From positions 124,001-188,000 of the forward strand of contig NZ_SJKB01000010.1 of NCBI RefSeq assembly GCF_004331465.1: a DNA stretch of 64,000 nt. Direction: 5' to 3'. The notes beneath the pieces were generated by a model. The model saw only the letters and a list, made by a program, of their open reading frames with translations, was not told where the DNA came from and searched no databases. Origin of the DNA: Kribbella pittospori. Its GTDB lineage: Bacteria; Actinomycetota; Actinomycetes; Propionibacteriales; Kribbellaceae. Shown here piece by piece: positions 43,633 to 52,776 of this stretch. The position numbers and the translations under genes were made by a program. Each line of letters starts with the position of its first letter. The first letter of the stretch is position 1.

Positions 43633-44610
43633 TCACTCCGTCAGCAACTTCTCGATCTCCGCCAGTTGCTCGTCGCGGAGCGGACCGAACGACAGCGCGG
43701 CCGCGTTCTCCTCGGCCTGCGCGACAGTGCGGAAGCCGGGAATCGGGACGGTCCGCGGGCTCCGTGCCCACAGCCACGCGAGCGCGCCCTGCGCCAGCGT
43801 GCGGCCGTCGCTCTCCAGTACGTCGCGGATCGCCGACACCTTGTCCCACCACTCCGGAGCCGGTACGCCGCCCTTGTCGAAGAAGCGCAGCCACGACGGC
43901 GGCAACGTGCGGATGTCCGCGCCGGTGGCCGGCCGGTCCGCGGCGCGGCGGCCGAGAATACCCATGCCCAACGGCGTCCGGTTGATGCTGGCGAGGTCGG
44001 CCCGTTCGCAGAGCGCGAAGAAGTCCGACGCGTCGTGCAGGACACTCGCCTCGTGCTGCACCGCTGAGCAGTGCTCGCCCTCGGCGAAGAGTTCCGCGCT
44101 GTGCAGTGTGTCCGTGCTCCACGCGTAGCTGCGGATCAGTCCTTCGCGGACCAGGTCCTCGCACGCTTCCCGCAACGGCAGTGCGATCTCGTCGGTCGTG
44201 TCGAAGTGCAGTTGATACAGGTCGATGTGGTCGGTGCCGAGGCGGTCGAGCGACGCCCGGACAGCCTTGTGCACGTACTCGACCGAGCCGTCCTGGTGGT
44301 GCATGACCCGCGTCGACTCGTCGAAGGTGTTGCCCCACTTGGTCGCGATCACGACCTCGTCGCGCCGGCCTCCGAGGGCCTTGCCGAGAACGCGCTCGCT
44401 GTGGCCCGCGCCGTACACGTCGGCGGTGTCGAAGAACGTCACACCGAGGTCGATCGCCCGCCGGATCGCGCGCACCGACTCCTCGTCGTCCACCTCACCC
44501 CAGCCCAGCGGTTCGCCGGCCGGATTGCTGAACGGACCGCCGATCGCCCAGCACCCGAACCCGACCGGGCTGACCTCGATCGCTACTCGTCCCAACGTGC
44601 GCATATCCAT
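43633..44610 (-). CDS. Aldo/keto reductase
   Basis: A 325-residue TIM-barrel oxidoreductase. The active-site segment is FFDTADVYGAGHSERVLGKA (catalytic Asp and Tyr), the Lys is in IATKWG and the His in DLYQLHF. NADPH contacts lie near IPGFRTVAQAEENAAAL. Substrate unknown; sugars and small aldehydes are usual. Two Met codons (44610, 44604) are possible starts. It is not visibly coupled to neighbours. Confidence 0.92.
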   Translation of the reverse strand: MDMRTLGRVAIEVSPVGFGCWAIGGPFSNPAGEPLGWGEVDDEESVRAIRRAIDLGVTFFDTADVYGAGHSERVLGKALGGRRDEVVIATKWGNTFDESTRVMHHQDGSVEYVHKAVRASLDRLGTDHIDLYQLHFDTTDEIALPLREACEDLVREGLIRSYAWSTDTLHSAELFAEGEHCSAVQHEASVLHDASDFFALCERADLASINRTPLGMGILGRRAADRPATGADIRTLPPSWLRFFDKGGVPAPEWWDKVSAIRDVLESDGRTLAQGALAWLWARSPRTVPIPGFRTVAQAEENAAALSFGPLRDEQLAEIEKLLTE

Positions 44611-44686
44611 GACACCGACCCAACCAAGGATCGCTTCATCGGTCCAATGAATCTTTTCCGCACTATTGATGCGTGTGATGCATGGA

Positions 44687-45205
44687 TCAGTAGCCGGTCG
44701 CGCGGGCGGCCAGTGCGTGGTTCATCGCGACGAACTGGGGCTCGATGGTGCCGGTGAGCATGGAGCGGGTGAACGGGACGGCCGCGCCGCGGAAGGTCTC
44801 CTGCTGGATCAGCCGGGTGTGGCCGTCGGGCAGCGCCTCGAGCCGGAACGAGTGCTCGCCGTCGAAGATGCCGCCGAAGCCGACCTTGCCGATCCAGCGC
44901 AGTTCCTTGCCCGGCTCGACCACGAGCAGCGTGGGCTTGAAGGTGAGCTCCTCGCCCTTTGTGTCGCGCAGGACGTTGGTGATGGTCCCGCCGGTCGTCA
45001 GCTCACCGGTCGACGACACGATGAACGGGTTCCACTCCGGGTATGCCTGCCGGTCCGCGAGCACCTTCCAGACCTGGTCCGGTGGCGCGGCGATGTCGAG
45101 CTCGGTGTGCAGCACGAACGGACGGACGATCGTGTAGATGGTGTAGCCGGCGACCAGGACGACAAGAGTGCCGAGGGCAACCAGGATCTTGTGGCGCTTC
45201 TTCAT
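44687..45205 (-). CDS. Membrane-anchored SRPBCC (START-like) protein
   Basis: A 172-residue protein with one N-terminal membrane anchor (ILVALGTLVVLVAGYTIYTI) and an SRPBCC/polyketide-cyclase-like ligand-binding domain (APPDQVWKVLADRQAYPEWN and GGIFDGEHSFRLEAL). Such folds hold hydrophobic ligands. Its start overlaps the TetR stop by four bases, so it is the co-transcribed and probably regulated partner of that repressor. Confidence 0.88.
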   Translation of the reverse strand: MKKRHKILVALGTLVVLVAGYTIYTIVRPFVLHTELDIAAPPDQVWKVLADRQAYPEWNPFIVSSTGELTTGGTITNVLRDTKGEELTFKPTLLVVEPGKELRWIGKVGFGGIFDGEHSFRLEALPDGHTRLIQQETFRGAAVPFTRSMLTGTIEPQFVAMNHALAARATGY

Positions 45206-45771
45206 GACTTCTCCGGATCAGGTCCGAGGGTGCTGTGCACCAGCTCCCTCACGTAGGCGGAATCGATGGGCTCACCGGTGACGAGGAGCCGGTAGTACAG
45301 CGGCCCGACCAGTTGGTCCACGAGCACGGCAGGGGAGGCGTGCCCGGGGACGAGACCGTCCGCCTGGGCCTGCCCGATGACCGCAGTGACAGCCGCATGC
45401 CGCTCAGCCCACAGAGCGCGCACGCTCTCACCGACCCTCGGCTCCCGTGCGGCAGCCGCAGCCAGATCGGCGATCAGAGTCGTCGGTACGGCGCTCAGCG
45501 TGGTCGCGATGCCCGTCACCAGCTCGGTGAGGTCGCGGCGCGGGTCGCCGCTCGGCTCGAACGGCACGGCGGCGCGCAGGCCGGTGATCATCGCGACCAC
45601 CAGCTCGGCCTTGGATGGCCAACGGCGATAGAGCGTCGTCTTCGCCACGCCGGCCCGGTCCGCGACCCGGTCGACCGACAGGCCGTCGTACCCGCCGGCT
45701 CGCATCTCGGCCATGGCGGCCTCGAGCACACGTGCCTCGACGCCGGTATCTCTCGGTCGTCCTCTCACCAT
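45202..45771 (-). CDS. TetR family repressor
   Basis: A 189-residue repressor with an N-terminal TetR helix-turn-helix (YDGLSVDRVADRAGVAKTTL, YRRWPSKAELV) and a helical C-terminal ligand domain of the TetR_C_16/33 type. It is coupled to the SRPBCC gene and divergent from an MFS transporter gene. A 24-bp near-perfect dyad lies eight bases upstream of its start, so it probably represses both directions. Confidence 0.93.
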   Translation of the reverse strand: MVRGRPRDTGVEARVLEAAMAEMRAGGYDGLSVDRVADRAGVAKTTLYRRWPSKAELVVAMITGLRAAVPFEPSGDPRRDLTELVTGIATTLSAVPTTLIADLAAAAAREPRVGESVRALWAERHAAVTAVIGQAQADGLVPGHASPAVLVDQLVGPLYYRLLVTGEPIDSAYVRELVHSTLGPDPEKS

Positions 45772-45778
45772 TTCTCTA

Positions 45779-45802
45779 TTTTCGCTACTACAGTATCGAA
45801 AA
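45779..45802 (+). promoter_or_regulatory. TetR operator, 24-bp dyad
   Basis: Arms TTTTCG (45779-45784) and CGAAAA (45797-45802) surround CTACTACAGTAT; 10 of 12 base pairs match. It lies between divergent tetR and the MFS gene. A weaker dyad, TGACA-TCGAT-TGTCA (45810-45824), follows. Confidence 0.65.
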
Positions 45803-45818
45803 ACAAGGCTGACATCGA

Positions 45819-47040
45819 TTGTCAGTGATTGGTGGCAGCGTCGGGCGGGTGATCAGATCGCACAGACTGCTGCTGCCCGCAGCCTTCATCACCTCCCTGG
45901 GGAACAACATCCAACTGATCGGCGCCGCGCTGCTGCTCGTCCAGGCGCAGGGGTCGATGCTCGACGTCGGCTGGCTCTTCATCGCCGTCGCCGTGCCGCA
46001 GGCGGTGTTGTCGCCGTACTTCGGCCGGCTGGCAGACAGGCTCGACCGGCGGTTGCTGTGGATCGGTTGCGATGTCGTCAGTGCGGTCGCGGCGTTGGGT
46101 CTGCCGATCGGTCTGGCCGTTGGCGCGCCGCAGCAGGCTGTCGTCTACGCGAGCAACTTCGCGCTGGCCGTGCTGGCCGCGCTGTTCATGCCGGTGAGTG
46201 CCGCGCTGGTGCGGGAGCGAGTGCCGGCGCCGGAACTGCGCCGCTTCAGCGGGCACTACGAGATCGCGTTGCAGAGCGGGATGTTGCTATCGGCATCGGT
46301 CGGCGGATTCGCCTTGCAGTACTTCGGTTCCATGCCGCTGTTCGTGTTCAACGGGATCACGTTCGTTGCCTCGGCGCTGCTTGGCGTTGCCGTCGGCGCC
46401 CGACGCCGGCAGGTCGAGACTGTGGCCGAGACGCCGTCGGTGACCAAGCGAGTGGTGGTCAGGTTGCCGGTCGGAGCGCTGGCGCTGCTCTACGGTCAGG
46501 GGCTGGTGGTGGTGACGGTGTTCAATGCGCTGTTGCCTGTCCTGATCGTCGGTGAGTGGCATCGCGGTGCGGCGGTGGTCGGAGTCGTGGACGCACTCGG
46601 TGGTGCTGGGTTCCTGCTGGCTGCGGTGGCTTACCGGCGTTCCACAATACGGCTGGGTGATCTGCGGGTCGCGCTGGTCGGGTTCGTCGCGTGCAATGCG
46701 TTGCTGGTGCTGCAGCCGCTGTTCGGGGTTGGTGCGCTGATGGGTCTCGTGCTGGTCGGTGCGTTCGTGTTCGGCCAGGCCAGGATCGCGACGCGGTTGC
46801 TGCTGATGACGTCGGTGGACGAGTCGCAGGTCGGCCGCGCGTTCGGTGTCGCGAACGGCTACGGGCTGGCCACGACGGTCGTCGTCATGCTGGTCACGTC
46901 CGCGATCACGGATCGCACCAGCACCCCACTACGGCTTCGCGGCGCTGGCGGCCATCAGCCTCGCCACCGCGGTGCTCGCCGCCGTCTGGATCCGCCGGGC
47001 CGAATCTGACAGAGCTTATATAAGTGCTGTTACGATGTAG
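45819..47040 (+). pseudogene. MFS transporter with apparent frameshift near its C-terminus
   Basis: A 12-helix major facilitator (GWLFIAVAVPQAVLSPYFGR, ADRLDRRLLWIGCDVV; a MFS_3/EntS-like exporter). The reading frame from 45819 runs to a stop at 47009, but its last ~30 residues are Arg-rich and not membrane-like. The missing last helix (HYGFAALAAISLATAVLAAV, then WIRRAESD) is intact in the next frame. Removing one C from CCCC at 46924-46927 joins them and extends the gene to the TAG at 47038-47040. This is a recent mutation or an assembly error. TTG 45819 and GTGs at 45825 and 45849 are possible starts. Confidence 0.75.
47015..47024 (+). promoter_or_regulatory. AT-rich palindrome before marR
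   Basis: CTTATATAAG lies 20 bases before the MarR gene start, with TTACGAT just downstream as a possible -10. It is a plausible MarR autoregulatory site and overlaps the end of the repaired MFS gene. Confidence 0.45.
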
Positions 47041-47043
47041 CGC

Positions 47044-47541
47044 ATGGACGATCCGACCGAACAGAGTCAGTGGCGTGGCCTGCAGCAGTTGCAGGCCCGG
47101 ATGGATGCCGAGATCGCACGCATCTACACCGAGCGGCAGATCAAGGGCCTGAAGCCGACGTACGTGATGGAGTTGCTGCGGCTGCAGGCCAAGGGGCCGA
47201 TGACGATCACCGAGCTGGCCGAGTCGGTGGGCCGTACGCACTCGGCGCTCAGCCAGAAGGTGTCCGCGATGCGCACCGCGGGATTGGTCCGGACGGTGCC
47301 GGGGACCGATGCCCGCAGCAAGAAGGTCACGCTGACGGCCAAATCCAAGGCCATCGTCGAACTGCTCGCGGCCGAGTGGCGGGCGACGGAGGCAGCGATC
47401 ACCGAACTGGAGGCGGAGATCCCGTATCCAATGACACAGGTGGTCCGTGACGTCGAGGAGGCGCTGGCGCGAAAGAGCTTCCACGACCGGATCGCGGAGA
47501 AGTTGCAGGGCTTCGAGGGCGATCCCTCGCCGAAGCGATGA
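47044..47541 (+). CDS. MarR family regulator
   Basis: A 165-residue winged-helix protein: PMTITELAESVGRTHSALSQ recognition region and KVTLTAKSKAIVELLAAEWR dimerisation helix. Its stop overlaps the following MFS gene start (ATGA), a typical arrangement where the MarR protein represses its own exporter. Ligand unknown. Confidence 0.92.
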   Translation: MDDPTEQSQWRGLQQLQARMDAEIARIYTERQIKGLKPTYVMELLRLQAKGPMTITELAESVGRTHSALSQKVSAMRTAGLVRTVPGTDARSKKVTLTAKSKAIVELLAAEWRATEAAITELEAEIPYPMTQVVRDVEEALARKSFHDRIAEKLQGFEGDPSPKR

Positions 47542-48770
47542 TGCGCGCGTTCATCGACCTGCGCCCGCTGCGGGTCTCGCCGGCGTTCCGGCGGCTGTGG
47601 ACCGGTCAGATGCTGTCGACCTTCGGTGGGCAGTTGGCCTTCGTCGCGGTGATGTTCCAGGTGTGGGACGAGACCTCGAGTGCGGCGTGGACCGGTGCGG
47701 TCGGGTTGTCCAAGGCCCTGCCGATGATCCTGCTCGGGCTGTTCGCCGGCGCGGCGGTCGATCGGTTCGAGCGGCGGCGGTTCTACCTGATCACCACGAC
47801 CGGTCAGTTGGTCACGGCGGGCCTGATGGCGAGCCAGTTGATCATCGGTTCGGTGCCGGTCGGCGTACTGCTCGGGTTGGTTGCCGCGCAAGCGTCGTTC
47901 GGGGCTGCGAGCGGTCCGGTGGCGCGGACCGTGCTGCCACAGTTGCTGCCGCGCGACCTGCTCGCCAGTGGTATCGCCCTGAACCGAATCGCCTTCCAGG
48001 GGCCGATGCTGGTCGGGCCTGCGGTGGGTGGCCTCGTGGTAAGTGCCTGGGGGACCGGGGTCTGCTACCTGATCGACTGTCTGAGCTTCGTTGCCGCGCT
48101 GTACGGCGTACTCGGTCTGCCGAGATTGCGGGTCGAGGCGGTGGCTCGGGCGGGGTTGCGAGAGGTACGAGACGGGCTGGCGTTCCTGGTGGCGACGCCG
48201 GTGATCCGGGGTGCGTTGATCACTGATCTCGCGGCCACGGTCCTCGCGATGCCGGTCAGCCTGTTCCCGGTGATCAACGCGGAGAAGTTCGGCAACGATC
48301 CGCGGACGCTCGGGTTGTTCCTGACCGCGATCGCGGTCGGTGGCGTGGCGGCATCGGTGCTGTCCGGTGCGTTCACCCGGCTGCCGCGGCACCGCGTGGT
48401 GATGCTGACAGGATCCGCCGCCTGGGGCGTCGCGCTTGTGCTGTTCGCGTTCGCGCCGACGCCCTGGCTCGCGTTGGTCTTCCTCGCCCTCGCCGGTGCC
48501 GCCGACACGGTGTCAGTCGTCTCCCGCAGCACGATCATCCAGTTGCACACACCGAATGAATTGCTCGGTCGCGTCACCGCGGCGGAGCAGATCGTCGGTC
48601 AGGCCGGGCCGGACCTGGGCAACCTCCGCGGCGGTGTGGTCTCCCAGTTGACCTCGCCGGTGGCCTCGCTGGCGTCCGGCGCAATCCTGTGTCTTGTCGC
48701 GGTCGCCGCGGTGGCCGCCAGTACTCCGGGCCTCCGGCAACCAGCGCCCGAGGAGCAACTGGTCGACTAG
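47538..48770 (+). CDS. MFS exporter (EntS-like)
   Basis: A 410-residue twelve-helix transporter beginning RPLRVSPAFRRLWTGQMLST and carrying the DRFERRRFYLITTTGQL loop after helix 3, as in EntS-like and multidrug exporters of the MFS_3 group. It is co-translated with MarR. Substrate unknown; siderophore or drug. It overlaps the convergent FGE gene by four bases. Confidence 0.93.
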   Translation: MMRAFIDLRPLRVSPAFRRLWTGQMLSTFGGQLAFVAVMFQVWDETSSAAWTGAVGLSKALPMILLGLFAGAAVDRFERRRFYLITTTGQLVTAGLMASQLIIGSVPVGVLLGLVAAQASFGAASGPVARTVLPQLLPRDLLASGIALNRIAFQGPMLVGPAVGGLVVSAWGTGVCYLIDCLSFVAALYGVLGLPRLRVEAVARAGLREVRDGLAFLVATPVIRGALITDLAATVLAMPVSLFPVINAEKFGNDPRTLGLFLTAIAVGGVAASVLSGAFTRLPRHRVVMLTGSAAWGVALVLFAFAPTPWLALVFLALAGAADTVSVVSRSTIIQLHTPNELLGRVTAAEQIVGQAGPDLGNLRGGVVSQLTSPVASLASGAILCLVAVAAVAASTPGLRQPAPEEQLVD

Positions 48771-49726
48771 GCCGGCGGGGTGAGCGCGACCGTGCGGAAG
48801 CCGGCGTTGCCCATCGACGACTCGGGGGTGTTCGACGAGCGGGCAGAGTTGCGGTAGCGGTTGCAGTACGAGTCGTGGCACAAGTACGAGCCGCCGCGCA
48901 TCACCCGGGCCGCGCCGAGGGACGGGCCGCGCGGGTCCTCGCCAGGCGTGAACTTGTAGTACCGCGGACCGAACCAGTCCGCGCACCACTCCCACACGTT
49001 CCCGACGGTCTGCCACAGGCCGTAGCCGTTCGGCGTGAACGTGCGGACCGGCGCGGTCGTCAGGTAGCCGTCCTCGAGGTCGTTGCGGTCCGGGAACACG
49101 CCCTGCCAGATGTTGCAGCGCCACTCCCCGTCGGGCCTGATCAGCTCGTCACCCCAGGGGTAGCGAGCGCCCTCGAGCCCGCCGCGGGACGCGTACTCCC
49201 ACTCGGCCTCCGATGGCAGTCGTCGCCCGGCCCACGCGCAGTACGCGACCGCGTCGTTCCAGCTCACGTGCACGACCGGGTGATCATCGAGCCCGTCCAG
49301 ATCCGACAGCGATCCACCGGGATGACGCCAGTCGGCACCACGCACCCCGGCCCACCACGGCGTACCGGAGGCCGGGCCCATGAAGTCGGCCGGCTTGGTC
49401 TGCAAGGCCAGGTGGAACACCGCGGAGAACCCGAAGGTCTCGGCTTCCGTCCGGTACCCGGTCGCGTCCACGAACCTCTCGAAGTCCTGGTTGGTCACGC
49501 TCGTCGCATCGATGCTGAACGGCTGGAGCTGGACCTGGTGGACCGGCACCTCGCCGTCGCCGGTGTTGCCGTCGCCGGTCCCGTCACCCATCGCGAACTC
49601 GCCACCCGCCAGCGCGACCTGCTCGATCTCATGCCGCCCGGGCTCGGCGGCCGGTACCGGAGGCGGCGCCGAGATCCCCACCACCGGGCGGGACGGCGCG
49701 CAACAGGACGGGTGCTCCTCACTCAT
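48767..49726 (-). CDS. Formylglycine-generating enzyme (sulfatase-activating)
   Basis: A 319-residue FGE-sulfatase domain protein. It has the two copper-binding cysteines C283 and C288 in GGSYLCHDSYCNRYR, as in the Streptomyces coelicolor enzyme, plus the usual EAEWEYASRGG, GNVWEWCADWF and NAGFR motifs. It should convert Cys in C-x-P-x-R of sulfatases to formylglycine with oxygen. The N-terminus has a C-C pair and a Pro-rich lead. No sulfatase gene is in the window, so its client is elsewhere. It may be the last gene of the GNAT-LLM unit. Confidence 0.93.
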   Translation of the reverse strand: MSEEHPSCCAPSRPVVGISAPPPVPAAEPGRHEIEQVALAGGEFAMGDGTGDGNTGDGEVPVHQVQLQPFSIDATSVTNQDFERFVDATGYRTEAETFGFSAVFHLALQTKPADFMGPASGTPWWAGVRGADWRHPGGSLSDLDGLDDHPVVHVSWNDAVAYCAWAGRRLPSEAEWEYASRGGLEGARYPWGDELIRPDGEWRCNIWQGVFPDRNDLEDGYLTTAPVRTFTPNGYGLWQTVGNVWEWCADWFGPRYYKFTPGEDPRGPSLGAARVMRGGSYLCHDSYCNRYRNSARSSNTPESSMGNAGFRTVALTPPA

Positions 49727-49760
49727 ACCAGCAAGGATAGGTTTACAGCGCTTTCCGCGG

Positions 49761-50648
49761 TCAGCCGAGGCTGGGTGGGCCCTGCTCGATGCGGCGCAGG
49801 ACCGGGTCCAGGCGGTAGAAGTCGGTGCCGCCGAGCAGTTGGCGTTCGTCCCACCAGGTGGCGCCGGCTTCGGCCAGCGGCTCGATCAGCGCGCGCGACT
49901 GCGCCGGGTCCGCCGGGCTGATCCCGCCGACGATCACGTCGTACGGCGTCGTTGTACCGGCGCCGTTGTCGCGGAGAAACGCGATCAGCTCGCGCACCTC
50001 CTCGACCGGGGGAGCCTCGCCGTGGTTGGCGCTGCGGAACAGCGGTACGGCGCCGTCCCAGCGGGCGGCCCGGCGCATCGGAGCCTTGCGCGGCCAGTAC
50101 CCGGCGAGCCAGACCGGCGGCCGCGGTGTCTGAATCGTTGCCGGGAGCAACGCGACGTCATCGACCCGGTAGTGCTCGCCCTCGTGGTTGACGGTCTCGC
50201 CGGACCAGTAGCCGGCGAGCAGGCCGAGCCCCTCGTCGAGCTTCGCGGCGAGCACCTTCGGATCGGTCTCGTCGCCCAAGCTGCCGAACTCGTCGTCGAT
50301 CGGCCCGCCGAGACCCGCACCGAAGATCACCCGGCCGCCGCTCATCCCGTCCAGCGTCGCGACCTGCCGGGCCAACTGCTCCGGCCGTCGTCGCGCGATC
50401 GGGGTCACCAGTGGACCGAGCTTGATCCGCGACGTCGCCAACGCGGCCGCGGTCAGGAGCATCCATGGGTCCCCGAAGGGTTGACCTTTCCGCCGTTCCT
50501 TGCTGTGGACGACGTGGTCCCAGACGAAGAGACCGTCCCAGCCGGCCTCCTCGGCGGCGGTTGCCACGCGGGCGACGGTGTGGGCGTCGGCGAAGTCGCC
50601 GAAGTTCGGAATGTTGATCGAGAAGCGCACTGTCGCATCCTCACTCAT
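49761..50648 (-). CDS. LLM-class oxidoreductase (F420- or FMN-dependent)
   Basis: A 295-residue luciferase-like monooxygenase. It begins VRFSINIPNFGDFADAHTVA and contains AEEAGWDGLFVWDHVV, LGPLVTPIARRRPEQLARQV and GAGLGGPIDDEFGSLGDETD. Cofactor F420 is likely in actinobacteria, but FMN cannot be excluded. The start ATG 50648 is chosen by homology and overlaps the GNAT stop by eight bases; a longer upstream frame is a shadow of the GNAT gene. Substrate unknown. Confidence 0.9.
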   Translation of the reverse strand: MSEDATVRFSINIPNFGDFADAHTVARVATAAEEAGWDGLFVWDHVVHSKERRKGQPFGDPWMLLTAAALATSRIKLGPLVTPIARRRPEQLARQVATLDGMSGGRVIFGAGLGGPIDDEFGSLGDETDPKVLAAKLDEGLGLLAGYWSGETVNHEGEHYRVDDVALLPATIQTPRPPVWLAGYWPRKAPMRRAARWDGAVPLFRSANHGEAPPVEEVRELIAFLRDNGAGTTTPYDVIVGGISPADPAQSRALIEPLAEAGATWWDERQLLGGTDFYRLDPVLRRIEQGPPSLG

Positions 50649-51084
50649 CGAGGCGTAGTTCGACGAAGGGAATAGTGTCGCCGGGCAGCAGGTACGTCTC
50701 CAGCTCGACGAATCCGTGTGCCTTGGCGAACCGCAGCCCGTCCTCGTTACTGGCCAGGATGTGCGTCTCGAGGCCGTCGCCACCCAGCTCACGGGCCTGC
50801 TCGCGGCAGCGCTGGTAGATCGCCTCGCCGAACCCGCGCCGCCGGTACTCCGGGAGTACTCGGGCGATCACAGTCGCGGCAGCCGACTCCTCCGACGGCG
50901 GTCGCACCGTCGAGTTCCCCACCAGTACGTCGCCGTCGTACGCCACCTCGAGGACGTGTCGTGTCACCCGGCCCCGCACGTCTTCGACCGACAGAGGCGC
51001 CGTCGGGATGATCTCGTTGTGCACCCGCTGCCAGTCCAGCAGCGTGTCGTCGTCACCCACCGACACGATTCGCAGCTCAGCCAT
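50641..51084 (-). CDS. GNAT family N-acetyltransferase
   Basis: A 147-residue acetyltransferase with the CoA-binding RVLPEYRRRGFGEAIYQRC segment and a SNEDGLRFAKAHGF helix. It overlaps the LLM oxidoreductase gene by eight bases, so the two are coupled. Substrate unknown. It is divergent from the SGNH hydrolase gene with a 26-base gap. Confidence 0.9.
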   Translation of the reverse strand: MAELRIVSVGDDDTLLDWQRVHNEIIPTAPLSVEDVRGRVTRHVLEVAYDGDVLVGNSTVRPPSEESAAATVIARVLPEYRRRGFGEAIYQRCREQARELGGDGLETHILASNEDGLRFAKAHGFVELETYLLPGDTIPFVELRLDE

Positions 51085-51110
51085 CGCTCCAGCGTAGTAG
51101 CGTCCCTCTC

Positions 51111-51743
51111 GTGCGCATCTTGTTCGTCGGGAACAGCTTCACGTCGCGGAACAACCTGCCCGGACTGCTGAAGGGCCTGGCCGGCGCGCGGGGGATCGAC
51201 ATCGAGCACAAACTGATCTCGGCCGGTGGCGCGTCGTTGCGGCAGCATCTGAACGCCGGGAAGGCGCTAGAGGCGATCGCCGGTGGTTCGTTCGACACCG
51301 TCGTACTGCAGGAGCAGAGCACGTTGCCGGTCAAGAGCCCGGCGCGGATGCAGGACAGCGTGCGGGACTTCGACAAGGCGATCAAGGATGCCGGTGCGCG
51401 GACCGCGCTCTACCTGACGTGGGCCCGGCGCAACGCTCCCGAAGCGCAGGAGGCCCTGACTTCGGCGTACGCCGGAAGTGCGGCGGAGCTCGGCGCGACC
51501 CTCGTCCCAGTCGGCATGGTGTGGGAACGCTTCCTCAGCACCCACGACGAACCCGCACTGCACGACGCGGACAACAGTCACCCCGCGCTCGCAGGCAGCT
51601 ACCTCGCGGCGTGCGTGTTTCTGATCGCGCTGCTGAACGAGGACCCGGTGGGCATCGACGTACCGGTGAAGGGTCTCGACGCGGACACCGCCGCGCTGCT
51701 TCGCCACTCCGCCTGGGACATCTGCCAGTCCCTTGCCGGCTGA
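51111..51743 (+). CDS. SGNH-type hydrolase
   Basis: A 210-residue esterase-like protein with nucleophile S9 in V-G-N-S-F-T and the D154-x-x-H157 pair in DNSHPALAGSYLAA, the block I and V motifs of SGNH hydrolases. V-L-Q-E-Q-S is an additional conserved block. No signal peptide, so it is cytoplasmic. GTG 51111 sits directly before the fold. It precedes a dehydrogenase and a Gfo/Idh gene, suggesting deacylation of a sugar or polyol derivative. Confidence 0.85.
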   Translation: MRILFVGNSFTSRNNLPGLLKGLAGARGIDIEHKLISAGGASLRQHLNAGKALEAIAGGSFDTVVLQEQSTLPVKSPARMQDSVRDFDKAIKDAGARTALYLTWARRNAPEAQEALTSAYAGSAAELGATLVPVGMVWERFLSTHDEPALHDADNSHPALAGSYLAACVFLIALLNEDPVGIDVPVKGLDADTAALLRHSAWDICQSLAG

Positions 51744-51765
51744 CTACTGAGGAATGGAGTCCGGC

Positions 51766-52776
51766 ATGCCCGTCCCCGCCGTCGTCCCCCGGTTCCGGGG
51801 TGACGCGAAGATCGAGTGGGCCGACCACGAGTACCGCGAACCAGGTGCCGGTGAGTTGCGGCTGCGGATCGCCGCGAACGCCATCTGCGGCACCGACCGG
51901 CACGAGTACTACGACGGCAGCCCGATCGTCCCCGGCCACGAAGCCGCCGGCATCGTCGCCGACGCCGGTCCGGATACGACGACCGCGCCGGGCACCCGGG
52001 GTGTCGTCTACCTGATGGACTTCTGCGGCGAGTGCCGCAGCTGCCGGATCGGCGCGACCAACCAGTGCTTCGCCAAGCGCGGCGACGTCGGCCAGAACAC
52101 CGACGGCGGCTACGGCCCGTACGCCGTCGTCCACGAGAGCAACTTCTTCCCGATCGGCGACGAGCTCGACCTGGCGACCGCGACCATGCTGCTCGACGTG
52201 ATGGGCACCAGCTCGCACGCGCTCGCCCGGGCCCAGCTGATCCGCCCCGACATCGAGAGCATCTTCGTCGCGGGCGCCGGGCCGATCGGTCTCGGGCTGC
52301 TGGTGATGGCCAAGGTCCGGTTCGGGGCCGACTTCCCGGTGTTCATCTCCGACGTCAGCAACTGGCGGCGTACCTTCGCGGAGAGCCTCGGCGCGGTCAG
52401 CTTCGCGGCGGACGACCGGGATGGCATCATCGCCGCGGGCGCCGACATGAGCTTCGACTCCTCCGGCCGGCAGGCTGCGCGCGAGCTCGCCCTCGCGGCG
52501 AGCACCCGGCGCGGCGGACTGATCTGTGTCGGGCACGGCGAGGGTTTGATGCTTGATGTGTCGCGCGACCTGATCGCGCCCGAGCGGGCGGTCATGGGGA
52601 GCGAGTACTTCCGGTACGACGAGCTGCCCGAGAACCTCGAGCTCCTCCGCGCCCACACGGACTACATCGGCAAGGTGATCACCCATCGGATGCCGGTGAG
52701 CTCGCTGGGCGATGCGTTCGAGCTGTTCTTCTCCGGCCAAACCGGCAAGGTCGTCATCACCCAGGAGCTCGAATGA
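51766..52776 (+). CDS. Zinc-dependent medium-chain dehydrogenase
   Basis: A 336-residue dehydrogenase related to sorbitol/threonine dehydrogenases. It has N-A-I-C-G-T-D-R-H-E (catalytic zinc), GHEAAG, structural cluster DFCGECRSCRIGATNQC and cofactor fold VAGAGPIGLGLLVMA. ATG 51766 has GGAG six bases upstream; ATG 51754 would add four residues. Its stop overlaps the Gfo/Idh start, so both act in one pathway, probably on a sugar or inositol-like polyol. Confidence 0.9.
   Translation: MPVPAVVPRFRGDAKIEWADHEYREPGAGELRLRIAANAICGTDRHEYYDGSPIVPGHEAAGIVADAGPDTTTAPGTRGVVYLMDFCGECRSCRIGATNQCFAKRGDVGQNTDGGYGPYAVVHESNFFPIGDELDLATATMLLDVMGTSSHALARAQLIRPDIESIFVAGAGPIGLGLLVMAKVRFGADFPVFISDVSNWRRTFAESLGAVSFAADDRDGIIAAGADMSFDSSGRQAARELALAASTRRGGLICVGHGEGLMLDVSRDLIAPERAVMGSEYFRYDELPENLELLRAHTDYIGKVITHRMPVSSLGDAFELFFSGQTGKVVITQELE

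Noticed and set aside
49746..49760. LacI-type operator (AGCGCT core) between LLM and FGE genes
   Set aside because: Only one half fits well and no LacI gene is adjacent; too weak to list.
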